From assembly GCF_001592125.1 (NCBI RefSeq), contig NZ_BCWI01000016.1, positions 19,315-83,314 on the forward strand: DNA of 64,000 nt, given 5' to 3'. Below, piece after piece: positions 35,887 to 44,811 of the stretch. Within the stretch, counting starts at the first letter, position 1; each line of letters opens with the position of its first letter. The notes under the pieces are model-generated. The model was given only the letters and a program-made list of their open reading frames with translations, had not been told where the DNA came from and searched no databases. The stretch is from Microbacterium hominis NBRC 15708 (GTDB lineage Bacteria; Actinomycetota; Actinomycetes; Actinomycetales; Microbacteriaceae). Both the position numbers and the translations under genes were made by a program.

Positions 35887-37137
35887 CTAGACCGCGAACA
35901 GTTCGCTGCGCGGCGTGTCGATCAGCGCGGTGATGGGCATGAGCGCCGAGCCGAGTGCGACGGTGTCGCCGCCGAACGTCGCCGGCACGAGTTCGAACTG
36001 CATCCCGAGGCGGTGCAGGCAGTTGCGCCGCACGGCGTCGGCGATCTGCGCCGACCGGTGCTCCATCAGCCGCATCCCGACCCATCCGCCGACGACGACG
36101 CGTTCCGGATTGGTGAGGTTGACGACGCTGCCGAGCGCCGCACCGAGCGCCTCGACGACGTCGTCGACGACGGCGCGCGCATCCGCGTCGCCGTCCGCCG
36201 CGGTGAGGAGCGCGCCGACCGCCTGCCATCCCGACCCGTCGAACGAGCCGCCGCGCGCCTGCCACGCGTGCAGGATCGCATCGGCGCCCAAGTAGGCCTC
36301 GACGCAACCGTTCTGCCCGCAGCGGCAGCGCGCACCGCCGACGTTGATCTTCGTGTGACCCCACTCGCCCGCGCTGCTGAACGCCCCGTGCGCGAGAGAC
36401 CCGTCGGTGATCACGCCGAGTCCGACGCCGCGCCCGAGGAGGGCGACGACGGCATGGTCGATGCCGCGGGCGGCGCCGTACCAGAGCTCGGCCCGGGCCT
36501 GCGTCTTCGCGCCGTTCTCGGCGAAGACCGGCAGGTCTGCATCGAGGTCGCGCGGGAGGGGCCAGGGCTCCCACCCGAGGCTCTGGGCGTAGAGCACCTG
36601 GGCACCGTCCGGTCCGGTCTCCACGACGCCGGGCAGGCCCAGCCCGATGCCGAGCACGCGCGGCCACCGCTCCTGGTTGCGCGCGCGCAGGGCGGCGACG
36701 GCTTCGACGAGATCGCGGTGGATGCCGTCAGGAGTCTCATCGTGGCGTCCGCCGCGGAACTCGCGGTCGACCATCGTGAGCGACAGGTCGAAGAGCTCGA
36801 CCGCCACCCCGCGCTCGCCGACATCCACACCGATCGCGTAGGCGCCCTCGGCGCGCGGGGCGATGAGCGAGATGGGCCGTCCGCCCCGCGAGGAGACGGA
36901 TCCCACTTCCGCGAGCAGTCCGTCGTCGATCAGCTCGGACGTGATGTTCGCGGCGGATGCCGCGGAGAAGCCGCATCGCCGGGCGAGGTCCGCGCGCGTC
37001 GTCTCGCCCTGCTGGAGCACGAAGCGCAGCGCGGCCGCCCGGTTCTGCTGACGCAGTGTCGTGACGGTCGCGGAGGCGCGTGCCGGGGAGCCGGCCCCCC
37101 GGGCCTGTGCACTCATGGTTCGACGATAGCCCGTCAT
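35887..37137 (-). CDS. ROK-family transcriptional repressor
   Basis: 416 residues from the ATG at 37137. That start overlaps the GH5 stop as ATGA and has GAGGTG before it; a later ATG at 37116 (MSAQARG) lacks a binding site. The N-terminal winged helix is NRAAALRFVLQQGETTRADLARRCGFSAASAANITSELIDDG-type. The ROK sugar-kinase-like part has YAIGVDVGERGVAVE, GIGLGLPGVVE, GEWGHTKINVGG and the zinc motif CRCGQNGCVEAYLG. It is the last gene of the sugar ABC/GH5 operon and is likely its repressor, releasing DNA when a sugar binds. CTTA-N3-TAAG palindromes upstream of the two transcription units are candidate sites. Confidence 0.92.
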   Translation of the reverse strand: MTGYRRTMSAQARGAGSPARASATVTTLRQQNRAAALRFVLQQGETTRADLARRCGFSAASAANITSELIDDGLLAEVGSVSSRGGRPISLIAPRAEGAYAIGVDVGERGVAVELFDLSLTMVDREFRGGRHDETPDGIHRDLVEAVAALRARNQERWPRVLGIGLGLPGVVETGPDGAQVLYAQSLGWEPWPLPRDLDADLPVFAENGAKTQARAELWYGAARGIDHAVVALLGRGVGLGVITDGSLAHGAFSSAGEWGHTKINVGGARCRCGQNGCVEAYLGADAILHAWQARGGSFDGSGWQAVGALLTAADGDADARAVVDDVVEALGAALGSVVNLTNPERVVVGGWVGMRLMEHRSAQIADAVRRNCLHRLGMQFELVPATFGGDTVALGSALMPITALIDTPRSELFAV

Positions 37138-38570
37138 GTGCGCACCTCGAGTCGTCGCACCAGCACGGGCCGGGTGGCGGTGAGTTGGAGGCGCCCGTCG
37201 TCCCACCGCGCCGAGACGGCCCGGGGGTCGTCGGCGTCGACGTGCCAGGATGCCGGGCGCGTGGAGAACCCGAAGGAGAGGGGGGTGTCGGCGGTGACCT
37301 CCACCGGCACGTACTCGTCGCTGCGGTAGGCGGCCCCCGCGGTGTGATGCCAGATCCCCTCCGGGACGGGGGCGGCGGTGAACCGGGCGATCGAGGTCTC
37401 GCCCGATCCGCTGCGTCCCGTCCAGGCGGGAAGCTGCAGGTCGGGGCGCGCGAAGAGGGCATCGAGCACCGGGGTGCGCACCTCACAACGCTCCACCGCG
37501 ACGGCGGCGAGATACTCCTCCAGGATGCGCCACGCGCGGTCGGGGTCGAGCGTCGCCGTCGGGTCGGCGATCAGCTCCCACCCCTCCGGCACCCGCGCCG
37601 AGAGGGGGGAGGTGAGCGTGTCGAGCTTCTTCCAGGGCCAGAAGTTCCAGCCGATGCCGTGGCGTTCGTAGAGCCGCGTCGCCGCGTAGACCCAGCCGGG
37701 CGTGTTCTCGCCGCCCTCGCCCATGTAGATCGGCAGAGCCGACTCGCGGCGCAGCTGCAGGAAGTCGGCGATGCTCGTCTCGTCGGGCGCGCACCAGTAC
37801 CGGTGGAACTGCACGGCCTGGTTGTCGTCGTAGCGCATCCGCACGGGCTCGGGGTTGGTCGCCCAGTGGCTGCCTTCGTACATGAGCAGGTGGTGCGGGT
37901 CGATCTCGCGGATCGCCGCGGTGAGCTCGCGGTAGAGGGAGACCAGGTCGTCCTGATAGCGGTGCTGCCACTCGTTCGGCAGCGGTTCGTTGAGAAGGTC
38001 GTAGCCGAGCACCGTCTCGCTGTCGCGGAACCGGCGGGCGATCTCGCGCCACAGCGCGACCGTGTGCGCGCGGTGGCGCTCCGACATGAACAGCTCGGGG
38101 ATGCCGCGGGGCGAGTCGTCGATGTTGGTCCCCGTCTGCCCGCCCGGCGCGCCGTGCAGATCGATCAGCACCCGCAGGCCGTGGCGTTCGGCCCAGGTGA
38201 CGGCGCGGGCGATCAGCGCGAAGCCGTCGTCGAGGAAGCGGCCGTCGTCGTCCATCACGCCGCGCGCGTTGATCGGCAGGCGGACGTGATCGAAGCCCTG
38301 CGCCGCGATGAGGGCGAAGTCCTTCTCGGTGACGAACTCGTCGCGGAACCGCCGCCAGAACTCGGCCGCCCGCACCGGCCCCACGAGAGCGGCGATCCGC
38401 GCTTCGATCTGACGCGGAGAGGCCAGTTCGTCGCCGAAGCGCCACATGTACCCTTCCGCGAGCAGCCAGTTGCCGAGGCCCACACCGCGAAGGAGCAGGG
38501 GTCCGTCGTCATCGACGAGCTCGGTGCCGACGGCGCGGACGAAGCCGCGGGGGCGAAGGGGCGGGGTCAT
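37134..38570 (-). CDS. Intracellular GH5 glycoside hydrolase (beta-1,3-glucanase-like)
   Basis: 478 residues with no signal peptide, so cytoplasmic. The N-terminal LLLRGVGLGNWLLAEGYMW resembles the start of exo-beta-1,3-glucanase-type GH5 enzymes. The acid/base is Glu195 in YDLLNEPLPNEW and the nucleophile Glu285 in PIYMGEGGENTPGW; HVRLPIN and IDLHGAPGGQTG are also conserved. After the barrel (about residue 330) comes a ~130-residue beta-rich domain. It probably cleaves oligosaccharides taken up by the ABC importer encoded just upstream. AGGAA precedes the ATG. Exact substrate (beta-1,3-glucan, cellulose or other beta-glucan) is inferred. Confidence 0.9.
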   Translation of the reverse strand: MTPPLRPRGFVRAVGTELVDDDGPLLLRGVGLGNWLLAEGYMWRFGDELASPRQIEARIAALVGPVRAAEFWRRFRDEFVTEKDFALIAAQGFDHVRLPINARGVMDDDGRFLDDGFALIARAVTWAERHGLRVLIDLHGAPGGQTGTNIDDSPRGIPELFMSERHRAHTVALWREIARRFRDSETVLGYDLLNEPLPNEWQHRYQDDLVSLYRELTAAIREIDPHHLLMYEGSHWATNPEPVRMRYDDNQAVQFHRYWCAPDETSIADFLQLRRESALPIYMGEGGENTPGWVYAATRLYERHGIGWNFWPWKKLDTLTSPLSARVPEGWELIADPTATLDPDRAWRILEEYLAAVAVERCEVRTPVLDALFARPDLQLPAWTGRSGSGETSIARFTAAPVPEGIWHHTAGAAYRSDEYVPVEVTADTPLSFGFSTRPASWHVDADDPRAVSARWDDGRLQLTATRPVLVRRLEVRT

Positions 38571-38592
38571 GGTGTTCCTCACGGGCGGGGCC

Positions 38593-39492
38593 TCATTTCA
38601 GGCCGGACAGGGCGAACCCTTGGACGACGTAGCGCTGGAAGACGACGAAGACGATGAGGATGGGCACGACCATCAGCGTCGAGGCCGCCATCTGCAGCGA
38701 CGGGTTGGTGGAGATCTGCTGGTTGAGCAGCGAGATGCCCACCGAGAGCGTGTACAGGCCCTGGTCGTTGGCGATGATCAGCGGCCAGAGGAAGCTGTTC
38801 CACCCGGCGATGAAGGTGAGGACAACCTGGACGGCGAGGATCGGTCCCGACATGGGCAGGATGATCCGGAAGAAGATGCGCCATTCGCCCGCGCCGTCCA
38901 TCCGCGCCGCCTCGAGGATCTCCGTCGGGATCGTGGCCATGAACTGACGGAAGAGGAACACGGCGAAGCCCGACACCAGCATCGGCAGCGCGATGCCGAT
39001 GAGTGTGTTGGTGAGTTTCATCCCGTTGAGGATGAGGTAGCTCGGGATCATCGTGACCTGACCCGGGATCATCATCGTGACCAGCACGAGGAAGAACAGG
39101 GCATCCCTGCCGGGGAAGTCGAACTTGGCGAAGCCGTAGCCGGCCGCCGCCATGAGCAGCAGACCGACCATGCAGATGACGACGATGAGCAGGGTGTTCA
39201 GGAGGTAGCGCCCGAAGTCCAGCTCGGTGAAGAGCTGGATGAAGTACTCGAGCGTCGGATTGCGCGGCAGCAGCTGCGGGGGGAACGCGACGGACTCGCT
39301 GCGCGGCTTCACGGAGGCGAAGATCATCCACAGGAACGGGAACGCGGTGATCAGCGCGCCGACGGTCAGCAGCGCGCCGATCACGATGGTGCCGGTGCGT
39401 CCGCGGCGCCGTCCCGGGCGCCCGCCGCGCGACGCGGATGGATGCGAGGCGAGGCGGCGGCCGCCGCGGGTGACGAGCTCAGTGGTCGACAT
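38593..39492 (-). CDS. Sugar ABC transporter permease (MalG-type)
   Basis: 299 residues. After a long basic, Gly/Arg-rich N-terminus there are six helices. The ABC-permease EAA loop reads EILEAARMDGAGEWRIFFRIILPMSGPI, which contacts the ATPase. This is a carbohydrate-uptake family 1 (CUT1) inner-membrane subunit. It overlaps its partner permease by 14 bases. No ATPase gene is in this operon; CUT1 systems often share one MsiK-type ATPase encoded elsewhere. Confidence 0.95.
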   Translation of the reverse strand: MSTTELVTRGGRRLASHPSASRGGRPGRRRGRTGTIVIGALLTVGALITAFPFLWMIFASVKPRSESVAFPPQLLPRNPTLEYFIQLFTELDFGRYLLNTLLIVVICMVGLLLMAAAGYGFAKFDFPGRDALFFLVLVTMMIPGQVTMIPSYLILNGMKLTNTLIGIALPMLVSGFAVFLFRQFMATIPTEILEAARMDGAGEWRIFFRIILPMSGPILAVQVVLTFIAGWNSFLWPLIIANDQGLYTLSVGISLLNQQISTNPSLQMAASTLMVVPILIVFVVFQRYVVQGFALSGLK

Positions 39493-40357
39493 CGGACCTC
39501 CTCAGACGCAGCTGGACGATGGTGATGGTCGCGATGATGGCGACCAGGACGACCGAGCCCGCACTCGCGTAGCCGAACTGGCTCGACGAGAAGCCCTTCT
39601 GGTAGAGGAAGAGCGCGATGGAGGTCGAGGAGCCGAGCGGGCCGCCCTTGGTGAGCACGAAGGGCTCGTCGAAGAACTGCAGCCAGGCGATGACGGTGGT
39701 GATCGTGACGAAGAAGATGGCGAAGCGCAGCAGCGGGAGGACGATCGAGAAGATGCGTCGCAGCCCGGACGCGCCGTCGATCGCCGCCGCCTCCAGGTAC
39801 TCCTTCGGCACGCCCTGCAGGGCGGCGAGGAAGATGATCACGTTCAGCCCCAGGCCGCGCCAGACGGCGACGAGCCCGACGGAGAACTTCACCACGGTGG
39901 GATCGGAGAGCCAGGGGACCGGGGGCAGCCCGACGAGCGAGAGCAGGTAGTTGAACAGGCCGAACTGCGTGTTGTAGAGGTAGCCCCACACGAGGGCCAC
40001 GGCCACGATCGCGGTGATGGCCGGGACGAAGTAGAACGAGCGCAGGGCGCGGAAGAAGCGGCCCTGCGACCGGTTGAGCGCGAGCGCGATCGCCAGGGAC
40101 AGCACGATCACGCTCGGCACGCCGACGACCGCGAAGAGGGCCGTGTTTCCGAGGGCCTGCCAGAAGTCGGGGTCGGCGAACAGCGCGGTGTAGTTGTCGG
40201 CGCCGATGAACTGGATGCGCGACCAGTTGCCGAGACCGGCGAGATTCATGTCGGTGAAGCTCACGAGGAGCGCCACGGCGATCGGCAGGATGCCGAAGAC
40301 GATGAGCAGGAGCATCGCCGGAGCGATGAACGTATAGGGGACGATGCGGTTCTTCAT
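39479..40357 (-). CDS. Sugar ABC transporter permease (MalF-type)
   Basis: 292 residues, six helices, with the EAA loop EYLEAAAIDGASGLRRIFSIVLPLLR. The N-terminus RIVPYTFIAPAMLLLIVFGILP is typical of MalF-like CUT1 permeases. It forms the translocation channel with the following MalG-type subunit. It starts 52 bases after the binding-protein gene, and overlaps the next permease. Confidence 0.95.
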   Translation of the reverse strand: MKNRIVPYTFIAPAMLLLIVFGILPIAVALLVSFTDMNLAGLGNWSRIQFIGADNYTALFADPDFWQALGNTALFAVVGVPSVIVLSLAIALALNRSQGRFFRALRSFYFVPAITAIVAVALVWGYLYNTQFGLFNYLLSLVGLPPVPWLSDPTVVKFSVGLVAVWRGLGLNVIIFLAALQGVPKEYLEAAAIDGASGLRRIFSIVLPLLRFAIFFVTITTVIAWLQFFDEPFVLTKGGPLGSSTSIALFLYQKGFSSSQFGYASAGSVVLVAIIATITIVQLRLRRSDVDH

Positions 40358-40409
40358 GGCCTCAGGGCCGGGGGTGCGCGGCGATCGGGTCGCCGCGCAC
40401 CCCCGGAGC

Positions 40410-41657
40410 TCAGTTCGCGGGGGTCCCGGCGGTGGTGGTGAACAGCGTCGTCAGCGCCTCATCGCGGTTCGCCCCGGTGAGCACGATCGAGTTCAGCGCG
40501 TCGAGCAGCGCCTTCCCCGTCTCGCCGTCCCAGTTCGGCACGAGCGGCAGCAGGCGCGAGGACGCGAGCTGCTTCGTGTAGACGGAGACCATCGGATCGC
40601 TGGTCAGCGCGCTGTCGGTGAGCGCCGCCTTCACGGTCGGCAGCTGGCCGTCGGACTGGTACCAGCTCACCTGCACGTCGGGCTGCGACAGGTAGTCGAG
40701 CAGCTGGAGCGCGCCGTCCTTGTTCTTCGTGGAGCCCCAGACGCCGAGGTTCGAGCCGGCGAGCAGCGACGTGTCCTTCGCCCCCGAGGGCACGGTGGTG
40801 ACGTTCCACTTGCCGGCCAGCTCCGGCGCCGACTGCGAGATGGCGGCCGCGAGGTAGGGGCCGCTGACGAGCATGGGCGTGCTTCCCGTGATGAAGCCCT
40901 GCGTCTGGTCGAAGTCGCTGTTCGTCGGCACGCTCTTGTCGGCGTACAGCCCGGTGTACAGGTCGACGGCCTTGTCGAAGGCGGGGGTGTCGAAGTCGAT
41001 CTTCCCCTGGCCGTCGACGATGTCGCCGCCCTGGTCCCACGTCATGATGACCGGGAGGGCGCTGTCCCACTGGGGGATGTAGTACCCGTACGATCCGTCG
41101 CCACGACCGGCCAGGGTCTTCGCGTCGGCGCGCAGCTGGTCCCAGGTGGCGGGCGGGGTGCTGATGCCCGCCGCCTCGAGGATGTCGCTGCGGTAGAACA
41201 GCACGCGGGTGTCCGACACCCACGGCACCGACACGACCTTTCCGCCGATGGCGGTCGCGTCTCCGGCGACCCCGTCGACGAAGCGGGATGCCGCGAGGTT
41301 CTCGTGGCCGGAGAGGGTCGCCTCGTCGAGGGTGAGCAGCGCCCCGCTGTCGGCGTAGGTGCGCAGCTTGGAGAGCCCGATCTGCAGCACGTCCGGCCCG
41401 TCGCCCGAGGCGACCGCCGTCGTGAACTTCTGGTCGACGCTGTCCCACGGGATGGCGACGGTCTTCACGTCGATGCCCGTCTTGTCTTCGAACGGCTTCA
41501 CGAGCGCGTCGAAGTGGGCGGAGCTGTCGCCCATGACCCAGACGGTCAGCTCCGTGGTGGTGGTGCCGCCGTCGCCGGGTGCGGATGACGAGCATCCGGC
41601 GAGGGTGGCTGCGGTCAGGGCGGCGGTGCCCAGAGCGAGCCAGCGCATTCTCTTCAT
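40410..41657 (-). CDS. Sugar ABC transporter substrate-binding lipoprotein
   Basis: 415 residues. A lipoprotein signal with lipobox LAGC (Cys22) is followed by an extracellular solute-binding protein family 1 domain: TELTVWVMGDSSAHFDALVKPFEDKTGIDV, FTTAVASGDGPDVLQIG, and PWVSDTRVLFYRSDILEAAGI. It captures an oligosaccharide for the two permeases that follow. It is the first gene of a five-gene operon (binding protein, two permeases, GH5, ROK). AAAGGA lies upstream of the ATG. The promoter region holds overlapping palindromes at 41744-41763. Confidence 0.95.
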   Translation of the reverse strand: MKRMRWLALGTAALTAATLAGCSSSAPGDGGTTTTELTVWVMGDSSAHFDALVKPFEDKTGIDVKTVAIPWDSVDQKFTTAVASGDGPDVLQIGLSKLRTYADSGALLTLDEATLSGHENLAASRFVDGVAGDATAIGGKVVSVPWVSDTRVLFYRSDILEAAGISTPPATWDQLRADAKTLAGRGDGSYGYYIPQWDSALPVIMTWDQGGDIVDGQGKIDFDTPAFDKAVDLYTGLYADKSVPTNSDFDQTQGFITGSTPMLVSGPYLAAAISQSAPELAGKWNVTTVPSGAKDTSLLAGSNLGVWGSTKNKDGALQLLDYLSQPDVQVSWYQSDGQLPTVKAALTDSALTSDPMVSVYTKQLASSRLLPLVPNWDGETGKALLDALNSIVLTGANRDEALTTLFTTTAGTPAN

Positions 41658-41743
41658 CGAGATGTCCTTTCGGGGTGCAGGAGGTGCGGTGCCGAGTCGG
41701 GACTCGGCGGCGAGAGGACGGGAAGAGACTCCTTCGTCCTTTC

Positions 41744-41763
41744 TCTAAGCCTTAGATTAAGGC
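41744..41763. promoter_or_regulatory. Overlapping palindromes upstream of the sugar ABC operon
   Basis: TCTAAG-C-CTTAGA (41744-41756) and GCCTTA-GAT-TAAGGC (41749-41763) are both perfect and share the half-site CTTA. The second has the form CTTA-N3-TAAG, as does the palindrome before the secreted GH5 gene. They lie about 90 bases before the binding-protein start and are the best candidate sites for the ROK repressor. Confidence 0.7.
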
Positions 41764-41846
41764 ATGTCGGATCTGGCGGCAAGAGGAGATCCGCCGCACA
41801 CGACGCAGGGGGCCGCAGCCATCGCGACCCCCTGCGCCGATCGTGC

Positions 41847-44684
41847 TCAGTAGGACGAGTACACCGTCACCTCGTCGATCGACCACCACTGCGGCGCGAC
41901 TCCGGTCTGCGTGATCCGGATGTAGCGGGCGCTCGTCGGTGCGATCGAGATCGGGCGTTTCCAGCCGTACGCGATGCCGGTCGCGGCCGTCGACCACGTC
42001 GACCCGTCGAGCGAGGTCTCGACGGTGAACCCGCGCGGGTAGTCCCACGTCGATCCGCTGTCGGTCTGCACCGTCACCATCGCGACCGTGCGGGTCGCAC
42101 CCATGTCGATGCGGTACCACTCCCCGCCGGTCATGGCCTGACCGCTCTTCCACGAGGTGCCGTTCGCACCGTCGATCCCCGCGCCGGCTGTGCTGCCGGC
42201 CGCGGTCGTGGATGCCGTCGCCGTCCAGCCCGAGTGGCTCACGGCGACCGGGGCGAAGCTCGACAGGCCGCCGGAGTACTTCGCGATGGTGGCGACGAAG
42301 CGCGCGTTCTGCGTGAAGTTGGCCGTGCCGAACTGCGACAGCTTCGACTGGTAGGTCGCCGCGTCGTCACTGTTGATGACCGGCACCGGCTTGCGATCGT
42401 CGTAGTACATGCCCCAGTACGCGAAGCCGTCCTCCGCCGATCCCTTGACCTTGTACGACCAGTTCGACCACGACACCTGCGAGGCGTTGAGGCCCGCCAT
42501 GAACCGTGCCCAGACGTCGTCGTTGTAGTACAGCGAGTATTCGCCGTAGAGGATGGGCACGCCGGGATTCGACAGCTTCGCGGCCAGTCCGCCCAGCTCG
42601 TTCGTCACGAGCTGGTTCTGCGCCGTCCAGTCCTTCGAGTTCGGCATGTCGTACGGGTGGTACTCGTAGACGACGTTCGTCCACCCGTAGGTCGACGGCG
42701 ACGCCAGCTTGTCCAGGCCGAAGAACGCGCCGAGGAAGATCGCGTGATCCGCATCGATGGCGCGCACCGCGGTGTACAGCCGGTTGTAGTAGTCGCTCTT
42801 CTGGGCCACGTCGTCGCTGTCTTCGTTGTAGTCGATCAGCGGCTCGTTGATGAGGTCGTAGCCGGCGACAGCGGGGTTGCCGTTGTAGCGCGTCGCGATC
42901 TTCTTCCAGATGTCCTCCACCCAGTTCTGATACGTGGCGCTGCCCCAGAACCCGTTGGGATTCGGGCCGATGCGACCGCAGGAGCCCCACGGGCAGCCGC
43001 CGCCGGGAACCGTGTGCAGATCGATGAGCACGTAGATCCCGCGGGATGCCGCCTCGTTCACGACCCAGTCGATCTTCGACCAGGGGTTCGACTTCCAGGT
43101 GCCGTCGAGGTTCAGGAACACGTTCCACCCGATCGGCACGCGGATGAAGTTCATCCCCGTGGCCTGGATCGCGTCGAGGTCGTTCGCCGTGAACCAGGTG
43201 TCCTGGTGCGTGCCGACGACGGAGGCCGTGGTGGTGGCGCCGAAGCGCGCGGTCATCGTGTTGGTCAGCGAGTAGTCGTCGTTGTAGAGACCGGCGGTGA
43301 GCTCGCCGATCGACCACCAGTTGCCCGCGCTTGCGGTCTGGGTGAGCCGGAAGTAGCGCGCCGCCTGCGCCGTGAACCCGATCGTCGAGGCCTTCTTGGT
43401 TCCCGCACCGGTGGCCACGGTGCTCCAGCTCGACCCGTCTCGCGACAGCTGGAGCGTGTAGCCGCGCGGCCAGTCGTCCTCGTCGGTGGTGTTCTTGGCC
43501 GTGTCGGTCGTGACGTTGTTGAGGGTGATGAGCGCGCCCATGTCCACCGTCACCGACTGTCCCGGTGCCTGCGCGGCGCCGGTGCTCCACCGTGTCGAGG
43601 TGGTGCCGTCGAGCATGTTCGCGGGGGAGGCGCCCACCGAGGAGGTGACGGCCCATCCGCCGCGGTCGAGCGAGGTTCCACTCGAGATCGCGATCTCCGC
43701 GACCGACCACCACTGCGACGAGGTGCCGTTGGACGTGATCCGCAGGTAGCGGCCGTTCTTGGTGCCCTGGAAGTCGGCCTGCACGACGCGGTTCGCGCCG
43801 TAGCCGCTCGCCACCTTCGTCCAGCTCGCGTTGTCGTACGACGTGAACACGTCGTACACCCGGGGATAGTCGTTCGCCGTGGCCGCGCCGGCGTCGAACA
43901 GCACCTTGTCCATGTCGACGTTGCGGCCCAGGTCGACCGTCAGGGACTGTCCGGGCGCCTGCGGGGCGCCGCTCTGCCACACGGTGGAGACGTTGCCGTC
44001 GAGCGTCATCTGGGCGTTCGTGCCGGGGGCGCTGGAGGTCGCGGTGGCCGTGTGCGTGCCGTTGAACAGCACCGGGTCGCTGTAGAGGTTGATCTCACCG
44101 ACCGACCACGGCGCCGCGGCGGTGCCGGTCTGCGTGACTCTCACGTACCGCGCCACCTGCGGGCTGAACTTCACCGTGGTGAGACCGTCCGCTCCGGGCT
44201 GGTTCGCCACGCTCGTCCACGTCGAGCCGTTCGACGAGGTCTCGACGGTGAGCGCCCGTGGCCACTGGCCGCCATTGGCCGTGTTGTCGATCGTGAGCCG
44301 GTTGAAGAGGGTGGGCGCCCCCAGGTCGAGGCGGATCCACTCGCCCCCGGCCTGGTTCGCTCCGGTCGTCCATCGGCTCGTGCCCGATCCGTCCAGCGCG
44401 TTCGCGGGGATGCCCGCCGAGGCCGTCGCGGTCCAGCCGGTGCGGTCGGCGGCGAACTCGCCCAGCGGCGACATCCAGTCCTCCTGGGTGAGCCATCCAC
44501 CGATGTTCGTGCCCCGGAGGTTCACGGCGGCGCCCGTGCCCGAGGACTTCTTCAGCACGTTGCCGCTGGCTTTGAGGAAGTCGGCGGAGGTGAGGGCGGC
44601 GGCGTGCGCCGCCGTCACGGGTAGGACGGCGGTCGCCGCCACGGCCGCGGCTGTGACCAGCGCGGCGAGAACATGTCGTTTCAC
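41847..44684 (-). CDS. Secreted GH5 glycoside hydrolase with four discoidin-type (CBM32-like) modules
   Basis: 945 residues. A signal peptide (residues 1-29, cut near AHAAA) is followed by the first strand of a GH5 barrel, NLRGTNIGGWLTQEDWMSP (55-73). The barrel then breaks off for three F5/8-type-C modules (about 82-202, 210-335, 340-465), each with a W-x(A)-T-A-S-like start and a Y-(L/V/F)-R-(I/V/L)-T-Q/S motif. It resumes at about 475 (TARFGATTTASVVGTH), with acid/base Glu614 (YDLINEPL) and nucleophile Glu715 (ILYGEYSLYY). A fourth module ends the protein (818-945). It should bind and degrade a beta-glucan outside the cell, feeding the adjacent importer. The GTG start at 44684 follows AAGGAGG. 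Confidence 0.93.
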   Translation of the reverse strand: MKRHVLAALVTAAAVAATAVLPVTAAHAAALTSADFLKASGNVLKKSSGTGAAVNLRGTNIGGWLTQEDWMSPLGEFAADRTGWTATASAGIPANALDGSGTSRWTTGANQAGGEWIRLDLGAPTLFNRLTIDNTANGGQWPRALTVETSSNGSTWTSVANQPGADGLTTVKFSPQVARYVRVTQTGTAAAPWSVGEINLYSDPVLFNGTHTATATSSAPGTNAQMTLDGNVSTVWQSGAPQAPGQSLTVDLGRNVDMDKVLFDAGAATANDYPRVYDVFTSYDNASWTKVASGYGANRVVQADFQGTKNGRYLRITSNGTSSQWWSVAEIAISSGTSLDRGGWAVTSSVGASPANMLDGTTSTRWSTGAAQAPGQSVTVDMGALITLNNVTTDTAKNTTDEDDWPRGYTLQLSRDGSSWSTVATGAGTKKASTIGFTAQAARYFRLTQTASAGNWWSIGELTAGLYNDDYSLTNTMTARFGATTTASVVGTHQDTWFTANDLDAIQATGMNFIRVPIGWNVFLNLDGTWKSNPWSKIDWVVNEAASRGIYVLIDLHTVPGGGCPWGSCGRIGPNPNGFWGSATYQNWVEDIWKKIATRYNGNPAVAGYDLINEPLIDYNEDSDDVAQKSDYYNRLYTAVRAIDADHAIFLGAFFGLDKLASPSTYGWTNVVYEYHPYDMPNSKDWTAQNQLVTNELGGLAAKLSNPGVPILYGEYSLYYNDDVWARFMAGLNASQVSWSNWSYKVKGSAEDGFAYWGMYYDDRKPVPVINSDDAATYQSKLSQFGTANFTQNARFVATIAKYSGGLSSFAPVAVSHSGWTATASTTAAGSTAGAGIDGANGTSWKSGQAMTGGEWYRIDMGATRTVAMVTVQTDSGSTWDYPRGFTVETSLDGSTWSTAATGIAYGWKRPISIAPTSARYIRITQTGVAPQWWSIDEVTVYSSY

Positions 44685-44761
44685 GATCCTCCTTGATCAG
44701 CGCGGAACACCCACTGGTTCCGTCGCTGGTCAGCATCGCGAGCCGACGTCTACTTTGTCAA

Positions 44762-44778
44762 GGGCTTAAAATAAGCCC
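44762..44778. promoter_or_regulatory. Palindromic operator upstream of secreted GH5
   Basis: GGGCTTA (44762-44768), AAA, TAAGCCC (44772-44778) is a perfect 17-base palindrome about 80 bases before the start codon. Its core, CTTA-N3-TAAG, matches the site before the sugar ABC operon. Probable binding site of the ROK repressor. Confidence 0.72.
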
Positions 44779-44811
44779 AGCAATTACAGGGGCTTCAGAA
44801 TGACAGGGGCC

